A stretch of DNA of 64,000 nucleotides from Bryobacteraceae bacterium. GTDB lineage: Bacteria > Acidobacteriota > Terriglobia > Bryobacterales > Bryobacteraceae. The notes beneath the pieces are model-generated. The model worked only from the letters and a program-made list of their open reading frames with translations, did not search any database and was not told the DNA's origin. The position numbers and the translations under genes are program-made. Below, piece by piece: positions 16,045 to 24,345 of this stretch. The number at the start of each line of letters is the position of its first letter. Positions within the stretch are counted from its first letter, which is position 1. The DNA lies in assembly GCA_041394945.1 (NCBI GenBank), contig JAWKHH010000003.1, positions 1-64,000 on the forward strand, given 5' to 3'.

Positions 16045-16664
16045 AGCGGACCTGGTTGATTGCCCTGCTCGCCGCCGGCGCCGTCACCGAGCAGGGCTGT
16101 CTGTTTAAGAAGAAGGAAGCGAAAGTGGAGCCTCCGGTGATCGCCGCGCCGCCATCCACGCGAACCGCTCCACCCGAAACTCCAAGCGTCCCGCCGCCTC
16201 CCACCATCGACGCGTCCAAGTCCACGACGGCAAACGCGCCCACGCCCACCATCGAAACGCCGGTGCCCGATCGACCGCCGCGGAAGGTGGATCGACAACC
16301 GAAGAAGACCCGCCGGGCCTCGACGCCGGTGCCGAAGTCGGCTGGAAGCGCGTCGCATCCGCCCCCGGTGGAAACCGTGGAGGTCGAGACGCCGAGCTCG
16401 GTTCCGACGCTCGCTCAGTTGCTCTCTCCCGCCGAGCAACAGGCCTACAATACCGCGATCGACACGGCGCTGAGAAGCGCCCGCGCCAAGCTATCCACGG
16501 TGCAGACCCGCCGCCTGAACGACTCCCAGCGCTCCTCGCTTGAACGCGCCACGGCCTTCGTCAAACAGGCCGAAGAAGCGAGGCCCACCGATCTCGCGAC
16601 GGCGAAGGCTTTGGCCGAACGCGCCGATGTGCTCGCCGAAGACCTTCTCCGCGCCACCCGCTAG
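16041..16664 (+). CDS. Pro-rich exported (possible lipo-) protein
   Basis: 207 residues, coupled to the kinase gene by ATGA. The N-terminal signal MKRTWLIALLAAGAVTEQGC ends in Gly-Cys; this could be lipidated at Cys20, but the lipobox is imperfect (Glu/Gln before GlyCys). Residues about 30-125 are a disordered Pro/Thr/Lys-rich linker. About 125-207 form a helical domain (LSPAEQQAYNTAIDTALRSARAKL, AKALAERADVLAEDLL). It is probably anchored to the envelope and may report to or be controlled by the neighbouring two-component system. No family is recognised. Confidence 0.75.
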   Translation: MKRTWLIALLAAGAVTEQGCLFKKKEAKVEPPVIAAPPSTRTAPPETPSVPPPPTIDASKSTTANAPTPTIETPVPDRPPRKVDRQPKKTRRASTPVPKSAGSASHPPPVETVEVETPSSVPTLAQLLSPAEQQAYNTAIDTALRSARAKLSTVQTRRLNDSQRSSLERATAFVKQAEEARPTDLATAKALAERADVLAEDLLRATR

Positions 16665-16689
16665 GTTCCACGCTCCCCCAGGCCACCCT

Positions 16690-16704
16690 CCCCCAAAATG
16701 GGGG
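16690..16704 (+). terminator. C5/G5 hairpin after the lipoprotein gene
   Basis: CCCCC (16690-16694) and GGGGG (16700-16704) around AAAAT, 25 nt past the stop at 16664. No T tract follows, so it is weak as an intrinsic terminator. Confidence 0.35.
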
Positions 16705-16740
16705 CCACCGTCACCTGCACTCGGATCGCTATGCTTAAAT

Positions 16741-16803
16741 AAAAAAGCGAGGCGACCATCCGACCCTGGCGCGTCCTAACCAGAATCTTTGGAATCGCCT
16801 CGC
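16741..16803 (-). terminator. Rho-independent terminator of the OmpA gene
   Basis: On the minus strand a 9-bp stem, GCGAGGCGA (16795-16803 complement) with TCGCCTCGC (16747-16755 complement), is followed directly by TTTTTT (16741-16746). It lies about 85 nt after the ompA-like stop at 16887, with a 39-nt loop region. Confidence 0.7.
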
Positions 16804-16886
16804 GTCTCCAGGCGCGTGCGGATTTGAAAAATGCTAACGCGCCTGGCCCCTACCCAAGTCCCAGACAACCGGGTAAGGAGAACTTT

Positions 16887-17654
16887 TTACCGGCCGATGG
16901 AAGCAGTTGCCGTAACGTTTTTACCTGCTGTCGCTTCGTCGGCCACGAAGATCTTCACCTCCACCCGACGGTTTTGGCGGCGGCCTTCGGATGTGCGGTC
17001 GTCGGCCACCGGAGCTTCACTGCCCATGCCAAGCACATGGATCCGGTGCAGCGGCACCTTATGTTCCAAGGTTAGGTAGCGAACCACTTCATTGGCGCGC
17101 TTCCGGCTCAGTTCGAGGTTGAACTCGCGGCCTCCGGTACGATCCGTAAATCCCTGAACTTCAATCACATAACGCCGATGGTCACGGACCCGGCCGGCCG
17201 TTTCGGTGAGCGCCTTGCGGGCGTCTTCAGTGAGCCGGCTCTTCCCGAACTCAAACAGCACGCTTTCGGTGGCGACGAGTGAGAAACTGTCGAGCCCCTC
17301 CACGCGCTTCTCGAGGTCCGCGGTCTTGGCCAAGCCTCGGTCGGCAGTCTTCTGGGCGCCATCGGCCGCGGTGACGGCTGCATCCGCGCGCTGACCGCTC
17401 CGGACTGCTTTTTCGTCAGCCGAGCGAGCCGCGTCCGCAGCCGCCAAAGCCTTTGTTTCTACACCCTTGGAATGCTCATCGACCTTGGAAAGCTTCTGGT
17501 CAAGGGTGTCGAGAGACGCGTCAGTCTGCTTCGATTTCGCTTCCAACTGCCCGAGCCGCTGCTGCAACGGATCGACCTGCATTTTGACGTGTTTCTTGGT
17601 GGCGCACCCCACGGACAGCGCCAGGAACGCTAAAACCAAGGCAATTCGAGACAT
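16887..17654 (-). CDS. OmpA-family lipoprotein with coiled coil
   Basis: 255 residues, ATG 17652-17654 with AGGAG 7 nt upstream. Lipobox LSVGC, so Cys17 is likely lipidated. A heptad-rich coiled coil (about 25-125; QLEAKSKQTDASLDTLDQKLSKVDEH) leads to an OmpA C-terminal peptidoglycan-binding domain (about 130-240): SVLFEFGKSRLTEDARKAL, IEVQGFTDRTGGREFNLELSRKRA and the RRQNRRVEVKI end. It would tether the outer membrane to the cell wall. The coiled coil makes it Lpp/Pal-like in design. Confidence 0.92.
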   Translation of the reverse strand: MSRIALVLAFLALSVGCATKKHVKMQVDPLQQRLGQLEAKSKQTDASLDTLDQKLSKVDEHSKGVETKALAAADAARSADEKAVRSGQRADAAVTAADGAQKTADRGLAKTADLEKRVEGLDSFSLVATESVLFEFGKSRLTEDARKALTETAGRVRDHRRYVIEVQGFTDRTGGREFNLELSRKRANEVVRYLTLEHKVPLHRIHVLGMGSEAPVADDRTSEGRRQNRRVEVKIFVADEATAGKNVTATASIGR

Positions 17655-18147
17655 GGCAATCTCCTAGTTCAGGTTTTTATCTTATTCGAATCTAAGGCGG
17701 TAGCCCTAGGTTCTATGATTGTTTATGCAATCAGTGTGCCAGACCGTGGGAGAAGGAGGAAAGAGAGGAGAGTCGCGCCGCGGAGAGGGATGCCGCGGCG
17801 CGACATGCATCGGCTATCGGTCGTGGAGGAGGACGACCTTCCTTGTCCCTGTACCTGCTGCGGAGGACAACGGAGCCGATACTTTCGCAAACGACTGCCA
17901 GTCAGGGGAGAGAGAGAGGAGATGAGCCGGAACGATATTTCCCACCGAACGCCGGTAATTTGTACCAAGTCGACCCGGTAGAATTTTCTCGTTCAAACTC
18001 ATGAAACCCTTTAACTCGCAGTTATTTGCTGTTCGTGCCCTTTCTAGTGCAACCTTCGTGCCAAACTCCGGCTGGGAAGGAGCGGTCCCAGTACCACTAC
18101 GAATCGATCTTCCAAGCTACCGGGGTGCATGGTAAATTTATAGATTC
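17655..18147 (+). other. 493-bp intergenic region with stable folded segment
   Basis: No credible gene lies between divergent ompA-like and gcvT. A perfect 12-bp inverted repeat, GTCGCGCCGCGG (17772-17783) and CCGCGGCGCGAC (17793-17804), is followed by a three-way junction: P1 17809-15/17874-80, P2 17819-24/17833-38, P3 17843-48/17865-70. Loops on the plus strand are purine-rich. Short hairpins followed by T-rich runs occur near 17943-17990. It could be a gcvT leader, a small RNA or DNA operator sites. I could not find glycine-riboswitch core sequences. Confidence 0.45.
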
Positions 18148-19275
18148 ATGTCCGCGCCCGCAGCCCCGGAGAAGACGCCCCTGAACGCGGTGCATCGGTC
18201 CCTCGGTGCGAGGATGGTCGACTTCGGCGGGTGGGACATGCCCGTGCAATACAGCCAGATTATCGATGAGCACCACACAGTGAGGCGCGCGGTTGGGCTG
18301 TTTGACGTGTCGCATATGGGCGAGGTGGAAATCACCGGTCCGCAGGCCTTCGACCTGGTCAACTTCATCGCCACCAGCGCCGTCTCCAAAATCGTCGACG
18401 GCCAGGCTCAGTACGCGGGCCTGCTCTACGAGCACGGCGGCTTCGTCGACGACATCCTTATCTACCGGGTCGCGGCCAATCGGTACTTCCTCTGTGTCAA
18501 CGCCTCGAATCAACAGAAGGATTTCGAGCATATCCGGGACGTCAACACAGCCAGGGGATTCGACTGCGCCGTCGATTTCGCCAGCCCGCGTTGGGCGCAA
18601 CTGGCGGTGCAGGGGCCGGCCGCGGCGGCCACGGTCCAGCCACTCACTCCGGTCGATCTCTCGTCGATCCGCTACTACCGCTTCGCCGACGGCGATCTCG
18701 ACGCCGGGCAGGCCGGCAGGATCCCGGCCCGCATCGCGCGCACGGGCTACACCGGCGAAGATTGTTTCGAATTGTTCGTCGCTCCCGAACACGTCGAACC
18801 GCTGTGGCGTCGCGTGATGGAGTCCGGGGCCGCGCACGGGATCAAGCCGTGCGGACTCGGCGCGCGCAACACGCTCCGGCTCGAGGCCGGAATGGCGCTC
18901 TACGGACACGAGATCGGCCCGTCGATTACTCCGATCGAAGCCGGGCTCTATCCGCGCAATGTCGACCTCGGCAAGGACTTCGTCGGCAAGCCCATGTGCG
19001 AGAAACAGGTCCGCGAGGGCGTCGCGCGGAGGCTGTGCGGCATCGAGATGACCGGCCGCGGGATCGCCCGCGACAACTATGAGGTGTTCGCCGGCGGATC
19101 GCCGGTGGGTTTTGTCACGTCGGGATCGCCTTCGCCGACGCTCGGGAAGAACATCGCGCTCTGCTACCTTCCCACCGGGCTCGCGGCGCCGGGCACGAAG
19201 GTGGAAGTGCAGATCCGCGGACAACTGACGGAGGCGGCCGTGGTCGCCACGCCATTCTACAAACGCCCCAGGTAA
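18148..19275 (+). CDS. gcvT: Glycine cleavage system T protein (aminomethyltransferase)
   Basis: 375 residues. N-terminal TPLNAVHRSLGARMVDFGGWDMPVQY and LFDVSHMGEVEITG are classic GcvT motifs for folate and H-protein contact; RTGYTGEDCFELF and the GLGARNTLRLEAGM and LYGHEI segments follow. It transfers the methylene group from aminomethyl-lipoyl-GcvH to tetrahydrofolate, releasing ammonia. First gene of gcvT-gcvH-gcvPA-gcvPB. The lipoamide dehydrogenase (L protein) is not in this cluster. Confidence 0.97.
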   Translation: MSAPAAPEKTPLNAVHRSLGARMVDFGGWDMPVQYSQIIDEHHTVRRAVGLFDVSHMGEVEITGPQAFDLVNFIATSAVSKIVDGQAQYAGLLYEHGGFVDDILIYRVAANRYFLCVNASNQQKDFEHIRDVNTARGFDCAVDFASPRWAQLAVQGPAAAATVQPLTPVDLSSIRYYRFADGDLDAGQAGRIPARIARTGYTGEDCFELFVAPEHVEPLWRRVMESGAAHGIKPCGLGARNTLRLEAGMALYGHEIGPSITPIEAGLYPRNVDLGKDFVGKPMCEKQVREGVARRLCGIEMTGRGIARDNYEVFAGGSPVGFVTSGSPSPTLGKNIALCYLPTGLAAPGTKVEVQIRGQLTEAAVVATPFYKRPR

Positions 19276-19282
19276 GAGGAAC

Positions 19283-19669
19283 ATGTCCACATATCCAGAA
19301 CAGTACCGCTACACCAAGGAGCACGAGTGGGTCTCGGTCGAGGGCGGCATCGGAACCATCGGCATCACCCATCACGCCCAAGGCGAGCTGGGCGACATCG
19401 TGTTTGTCGATCTGCCGAAGCCCGGCACGGCCGTCACACAGAACGCCGTGTTCGGGTCGGTGGAATCCGTGAAGGCAGTCTCGGACATCTACTCGCCGGT
19501 GAGCGGCGAAGTAGTTGAAGTGAACGAGGCGCTCGGCACGGCGCCGGAGAAGTTGAATGAGGATCCGCATGGGTCGGCATGGCTGGTACGGGTGAAGCTG
19601 TCCGGGCCGGAAGAAGTGAACTCCCTGATGAGCGCCGCGGACTATCAAGCCTACCTGGGAGAATCCTGA
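19283..19669 (+). CDS. gcvH: Glycine cleavage system H protein
   Basis: 128 residues, 7 nt after gcvT, with AGAGGAAC just ahead of the ATG. The lipoylation site is Lys64 in FGSVESVKAVSDIYSPVSGEV, within a barrel-sandwich hybrid domain. N-terminal RYTKEHEWV is the family signature. The lipoyl arm shuttles the aminomethyl group between the P and T proteins. Normal length. Confidence 0.98.
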   Translation: MSTYPEQYRYTKEHEWVSVEGGIGTIGITHHAQGELGDIVFVDLPKPGTAVTQNAVFGSVESVKAVSDIYSPVSGEVVEVNEALGTAPEKLNEDPHGSAWLVRVKLSGPEEVNSLMSAADYQAYLGES

Positions 19670-19673
19670 CCCA

Positions 19674-20987
19674 TTGCGATACCTTCCGAAGTCCGACGCC
19701 GAGCGGCGCCAGATGCTCGACGCCATCGGCTCCGCGGCGATGGATGACCTTTGCGCGCAACTACCGGCCGAGGCGCGGCTGGCGCGCCCGCTGAACCTCG
19801 CGCCGGGAATCTCCGAGTACGAAATCGTCGACTACTTCCGTGCCTGCGGCGACGCTTCCGGCGCCGGCTACGCGTCCTTCCTGGGCGCCGGCGTCTACCG
19901 GCATTTCCGGCCCGTACTTTGCGACGTCGTGGCTTCGCGCGGCGAGTTCCTCACTTCGTACACGCCTTACCAGGCCGAGATCGCGCAGGGCACGCTCACG
20001 ACGATCTTCGAGTTCCAGACGATGATCTGCCAGTTGACAGGCATGGACGCGGCCAACGCCTCAATGTACGACGGCTCGACGGCCGTACCCGAGGCGGCGC
20101 TGATGGCAATCCGGCTCACCCGCCGCGAGCGGATCCTGATTTCGCGCGGCGTGCATCCCGAGTACCGCGCCGTGCTCGCCACCAACGCCCGCAACGACCG
20201 CATGCCGGTGGCGGAGTTCGAGTACGACCGGGAAACCGGCATCGCCGATCTGGCCGATCTCGAAAGCAAGATCGGCAAGGACACGGCGGCGGTCATCATT
20301 CAATCGCCCAACTTTTTCGGCTGTGTGGAGAACGCCAGGGGGGCCGCCGAAATCGCGCATAGGCACGGAGCGCTGCTCGTGGTTTGCTTCACCGAAGCGG
20401 TCTCACTCGGGTTGATCGAGCCCCCGCGGGAGGCCGACATCGTTTGCGGCGAGTTGCAGTCGTTCGCCATCTCGCCGTCCTACGGCGGGCCTTTTGCCGG
20501 CGTCATCGCCACTCGCGAGGCGAACATGCGGCAACTGCCGGGCCGGCTCGCCGGACAGACCGTGGATTCGAAAGGCCGCCGCGCCTTCTGCCTCACGCTC
20601 GCCACACGCGAGCAGCACATCCGGCGCGAGAAGGCCACCTCGAACATCTGCACCAACCAGGCGCTCATCGCGCTGATGGCCACCGTCTTCATGACGGTCT
20701 ACGGCAAGGAAGGCCTCCGAGAGTTGGCGTCGCAGAACCTGGCCAAGGCGCATTACCTCGGCGAAAGGCTTTCGCGCCGGTTCACCGCGCCTTACTTCAA
20801 CGAGGTGGTTGTCTCCACCGGGAAGCGTACGCCGGCCGAAGTAAACGAGGCGCTGCTCGGGCGGAAGATCGTCGGCGGCCTGGATCTGGGGCGCTTCTAT
20901 CCCGAACTAGCCGGCAATCTGCTGCTCTGCGCGACGGAGATGTCGAAGCGCGCGGATATGGATCAGGTGCTGGAGGTGCTGCGGTGA
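19674..20987 (+). CDS. gcvPA: Glycine dehydrogenase (decarboxylating) subunit 1
   Basis: 437 residues, starting at TTG 19674, 4 nt after the gcvH stop; no ATG with comparable N-terminal homology is available. SASYTPYQAEI-like (LTSYTPYQAEIAQGTL), MDAANASMYDGSTAVPEAALMA and GGPFAGVIATR match GcvPA. Together with subunit 2 it decarboxylates glycine using PLP. The N-terminal-type subunit lacks the PLP lysine. The split P protein is the form found in many non-proteobacterial lineages. The stop overlaps the gcvPB GTG. Confidence 0.95.
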   Translation: MRYLPKSDAERRQMLDAIGSAAMDDLCAQLPAEARLARPLNLAPGISEYEIVDYFRACGDASGAGYASFLGAGVYRHFRPVLCDVVASRGEFLTSYTPYQAEIAQGTLTTIFEFQTMICQLTGMDAANASMYDGSTAVPEAALMAIRLTRRERILISRGVHPEYRAVLATNARNDRMPVAEFEYDRETGIADLADLESKIGKDTAAVIIQSPNFFGCVENARGAAEIAHRHGALLVVCFTEAVSLGLIEPPREADIVCGELQSFAISPSYGGPFAGVIATREANMRQLPGRLAGQTVDSKGRRAFCLTLATREQHIRREKATSNICTNQALIALMATVFMTVYGKEGLRELASQNLAKAHYLGERLSRRFTAPYFNEVVVSTGKRTPAEVNEALLGRKIVGGLDLGRFYPELAGNLLLCATEMSKRADMDQVLEVLR

Positions 20988-22465
20988 GTATCCGGAAAGT
21001 CCGTCCGCATATGACGCAGGAAGAGGGGTTGATCTTTGAACGATCCTCCCCGGGGAAGAAGGCCTACCAGTTGCCGGAACTCGACGTCCCGGCCGTGGAC
21101 GCCGCCGGCGCGCTCGGCGCGTCGAACGTGCGCGAAGAGATCGAGGGATTCCCGGAAGTGAGCGAGGTGGAAACCATCCGCCACTTTACGCGGCTTTCCA
21201 CCTACAACTACGCGATCGACTACGGGATGTTTCCGCTCGGCTCGTGCACGATGAAGTACAACCCGCGCATCAACGAAGCCGTCGCGCGGACCGAGGGGCT
21301 CGCGTGGGCGCATCCCTACCAGCCGGAGTCTCTCGCCCAGGGCTGCATGGAAGTGACCGCGGCGCTCGAGGCGGCGCTGATCGAGATTACGGGCATGGAC
21401 GCGGTGACGCTCCAACCCGCCGCCGGCGCGCACGGCGAGTGGACCGGCATCATGCTCGTGCGCGCGCTGCTCGAGTCCCGCGGCAACCCGCGCAAGAAGA
21501 TCCTCGTGCCCGATTCGGCGCACGGCACCAATCCGGCCACGGCGGCCATGTGCGGCTACGCCGTTGAGAACATCCCTTCGAACGAGCTCGGCACGATCGA
21601 TCTCGCCGCCATCGAGCGCGCAACGAACGAAGACGTGGCCGCGATCATGCTCACCAATCCGAACACCATCGGCGTGTTCGAGAGCAACATCGTCGAGGCG
21701 GCGAAGATCCTCCACGCGAAGGGCGCGCTGGTCTATATGGACGGCGCCAACATGAACGCGCTCGTCGGCCTCGCGCGGCCGGGAGACTTCGGCGTCGACG
21801 TGATGCACCTCAACCTGCACAAGACGTTCTCGACACCGCACGGCGGCGGCGGTCCGGGCGCGGGTCCGGTGGCGGTGAAGCGCGATCTCGAGCCGTTTCT
21901 TCCGATTCCTCGGCTCGCGCGGGCCGGCGAAGCGTGGACGTGGAGCTACGACCGGCCGCAATCGATCGGCAAAGTACGGGCCTTTTACGGCAACTTCGGC
22001 GTGCTCGTCCGCGCGCTCGCCTACATCCTGGCCCACGGCGGCCCGGGCCTGCGCAACGCAACGCTCGACGCCATTCTCAACGCGAACTACATCCGGAAAC
22101 AGCTCGAGCCCTACTACGACCTGCCGTACGCGTCGCCCTCGATGCACGAGTGCGTGTTCAGCCACGACAAACAGGCCGCCAAGGGCATCAAAACCGGCGA
22201 CATCGCCAAGCGGCTCATCGATTACGGCTTTCACCCGTATACGGTCAGCTTCCCGCTGATCGTCCACGGGGCGCTGATGATCGAGCCCACCGAAACCGAA
22301 GGCAAGCAGGAACTCGACCTGTTCATCGACGCGATGATCTCGATCGCCGAAGAGTGCGAGAATGATCCGCAGACCGTGTTGACCGCGCCGCATCTCACAC
22401 GCACCAGCCGCGTCGACGAGACCACCGCCGCGCGCAAGCCCATCTTGCGATGGCGGCCCGAATAG
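20984..22465 (+). CDS. gcvPB: Glycine dehydrogenase (decarboxylating) subunit 2
   Basis: 493 residues from GTG 20984, overlapping the gcvPA stop by 4 nt (GTGA); a longer reading frame upstream is antiparallel noise within gcvPA. FPLGSCTMKYNPR (83-95), LQPAAGAHGEWTG, DSAHGTNPAT and the PLP-lysine motif HLNLHKTFSTPHGGGGPG (Lys280) are intact. It is the catalytic PLP subunit of the glycine decarboxylase. Its C-terminus overlaps the next start by 16 nt. Confidence 0.97.
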   Translation: MSIRKVRPHMTQEEGLIFERSSPGKKAYQLPELDVPAVDAAGALGASNVREEIEGFPEVSEVETIRHFTRLSTYNYAIDYGMFPLGSCTMKYNPRINEAVARTEGLAWAHPYQPESLAQGCMEVTAALEAALIEITGMDAVTLQPAAGAHGEWTGIMLVRALLESRGNPRKKILVPDSAHGTNPATAAMCGYAVENIPSNELGTIDLAAIERATNEDVAAIMLTNPNTIGVFESNIVEAAKILHAKGALVYMDGANMNALVGLARPGDFGVDVMHLNLHKTFSTPHGGGGPGAGPVAVKRDLEPFLPIPRLARAGEAWTWSYDRPQSIGKVRAFYGNFGVLVRALAYILAHGGPGLRNATLDAILNANYIRKQLEPYYDLPYASPSMHECVFSHDKQAAKGIKTGDIAKRLIDYGFHPYTVSFPLIVHGALMIEPTETEGKQELDLFIDAMISIAEECENDPQTVLTAPHLTRTSRVDETTAARKPILRWRPE

Positions 22466-24345
22466 CCGCGCACCCGCGGCTGCTGCTCGTTCTTCTCGTA
22501 CTCGCCATCCGCCTGCCGTTTCTCTTCTGCCCCGTGCAGGGCGATGACGCGTTCTACATCGCCGCCGCCGAACATGCGCAGGTGGACCCCGCGCACCCCC
22601 ACCACTTCGTCATCACCGCGCAGGGCATGGACATCGATATGCGAGGCATCCCGCATCCGCCGGGGAACTCCTGGATTCTCGGGGGACTGCTGGCGGTCGT
22701 AGGCGACGTCGTCGAGCCTGTGTATCACGCGTTCTATCTGATCTTCTCGATCGCGGCGGCGCTCGCGGCGTTCTCGATCGCGCGCCGGTTCTGCGGGCAG
22801 CCCTTGTGGGCGGCGACGCTGTTCGTGGCCACGCCAGCCTTCGTCATCAACGGCGCCTCGTTCGAGACGGACCTGCCGTTCCTCGCATTCTGGCTGGTGT
22901 CGATCGCGCTGTTCCTGCGGGGCGTGGAGGGCTCACCGGCGGCGATGGCGGGGGCCGTGCTCGCGATGGCCGGCGCGGTGCAGATTTCGTATCAGGCCGT
23001 GGTGCTGGCGCCGATCCTGTTCGTCTACCTGTGGCGGGAGCGCGTGCGGCGTCCGGCGCCGTGGGCGACGGCGATGATCCCGGTCGCCGTGTTCGCCGCG
23101 TGGCAGATCTACGAGCGCATGACCACGGGGGCGGCGTCCACGGAAGTGCTCGGCGGCCACTTCGCCGCGCACTCGCTTCAATCGCTCGGGAACAAACTGC
23201 GTAACGCGGCATCGCTGACGGTGCACCTGGGCTGGATGCAGAGCCCGCTGCTGGCGCCGATTTCGGTGGCGGCATTGGCCGGAGCCGTCGCCGGAGCCGC
23301 GCTCGATGTGAGTCCGCTGTGCTGGGTCCCGTTCGCGATCGGCGTGGCGATTTTGTGGACCGTGGCGCGGGAGCTGTTTGGTTCGTTCCCTCGATTTTGG
23401 GTGGGTATCTACTTCGGGGCCGCACTGGTGATTTTCTTTGCGGGATCAGCAAGATACCTCCTTCCGACCGCCCTCCCGCTGGCCATTCTGGCGGTTGAGC
23501 GAACCGGACGCCGACCGCGGCTGCTCGCGGCCGCGCTGGGCACTCAACTCGCCCTCGGGATGGCGCTCGCCGACGCAAATTATCGCCTCTGGGACTTCTA
23601 TCGTGACACCGCAGAATCAGTGTCCAAAGAGCTTGCCGAGCACCGCTCGTTTGTCAACGCCGAGTGGGGCCTCCGGTTCTACGCTGAGTCGGCGGGGGCG
23701 ATCCCGCTGCGAGCCACGCAGACGTTCCGCGGCGGCGACCGGATCCTCTCGTCGACGCTCGGCGCACCGGTGCGGCTACCCGAGTCGCCGCGCCTGGCCG
23801 TGCTGAACACGTTCTCGTTCGACTGGCCGCTGCGGTTGATCGGGCTCAACGCGCGGTCGTCGTACTCGTCGGCGCAGTTCGGCCTTCGCGCCTTCGACGT
23901 GGGGCGCGGTCCGGTCGATGCGGTCCGGCTGATCGTGGTGAACGACGTGAAGCCAACGCTTTCCTGGCTGCCGATGAACGCGCCGGAGGCCGAGGCGCAG
24001 ATCATCAGCGGGGTTTACGGGCTCGAAGGGGGGGCGTGGCGGTGGACGGGGCGCCGGGCGGTGTTCACCATGGCTTTGCCTCCGGCCCCGGAGCACTTCG
24101 TAGCCAATTTCCGGATCGTGGACCAGATGGCAGGAAGGAAAGTTCGGCTTTCGCTTGACGGCGGCGTGGTCGCCGAAGCCGAGTACCCGGCCGCGGGCGA
24201 GTACACGCTCCGGTCCGCCGCCCCGGTTGGTCCGCGTGCGTCGGCGTCTACCGTAACGCTGGAGGTGTCGGAGGCGTTTCGCGTACCCGGAGACCAGAGG
24301 GAGTTGGGATTGATTCTGACCGGGATCGGGTACCGGGCGCCCTAA
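22450..24345 (+). CDS. GT-C fold membrane glycosyltransferase
   Basis: 631 residues. Roughly ten hydrophobic segments occupy the first 350 residues. The first loop has the catalytic-type acidic pair GDDAFYIAAAEHA (Asp32-Asp33) and GIPHPPGNSWILGG, typical of ArnT/PMT-like (GT83/GT39) polyprenyl-phosphate-sugar transferases. A periplasmic C-terminal part of about 250 residues is beta-rich. It probably transfers a sugar from a lipid-linked donor to a lipid, glycan or protein outside the membrane; the acceptor is unknown. It overlaps gcvPB at its start and convergent dnaJ by 4 nt at its end. Confidence 0.8.
   Translation: MAARIAAHPRLLLVLLVLAIRLPFLFCPVQGDDAFYIAAAEHAQVDPAHPHHFVITAQGMDIDMRGIPHPPGNSWILGGLLAVVGDVVEPVYHAFYLIFSIAAALAAFSIARRFCGQPLWAATLFVATPAFVINGASFETDLPFLAFWLVSIALFLRGVEGSPAAMAGAVLAMAGAVQISYQAVVLAPILFVYLWRERVRRPAPWATAMIPVAVFAAWQIYERMTTGAASTEVLGGHFAAHSLQSLGNKLRNAASLTVHLGWMQSPLLAPISVAALAGAVAGAALDVSPLCWVPFAIGVAILWTVARELFGSFPRFWVGIYFGAALVIFFAGSARYLLPTALPLAILAVERTGRRPRLLAAALGTQLALGMALADANYRLWDFYRDTAESVSKELAEHRSFVNAEWGLRFYAESAGAIPLRATQTFRGGDRILSSTLGAPVRLPESPRLAVLNTFSFDWPLRLIGLNARSSYSSAQFGLRAFDVGRGPVDAVRLIVVNDVKPTLSWLPMNAPEAEAQIISGVYGLEGGAWRWTGRRAVFTMALPPAPEHFVANFRIVDQMAGRKVRLSLDGGVVAEAEYPAAGEYTLRSAAPVGPRASASTVTLEVSEAFRVPGDQRELGLILTGIGYRAP

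Noticed and set aside
17886..17925. tmRNA tag-like GCAAACGAC stretch
   Set aside because: The frame gives a polar tag ending in ArgArg; there is no tRNA-like ends pairing, so it is not tmRNA.
17715..17981. 88-codon ORF with a CPCTCC cluster
   Set aside because: Arg-rich composition, no ribosome-binding site, and it spans strong hairpins; better explained as a chance frame through folded sequence.
17730..18147. Glycine riboswitch upstream of gcvT
   Set aside because: The conserved ACCGAAGG-type and CTCTCAGG-type core elements are not present on either strand.
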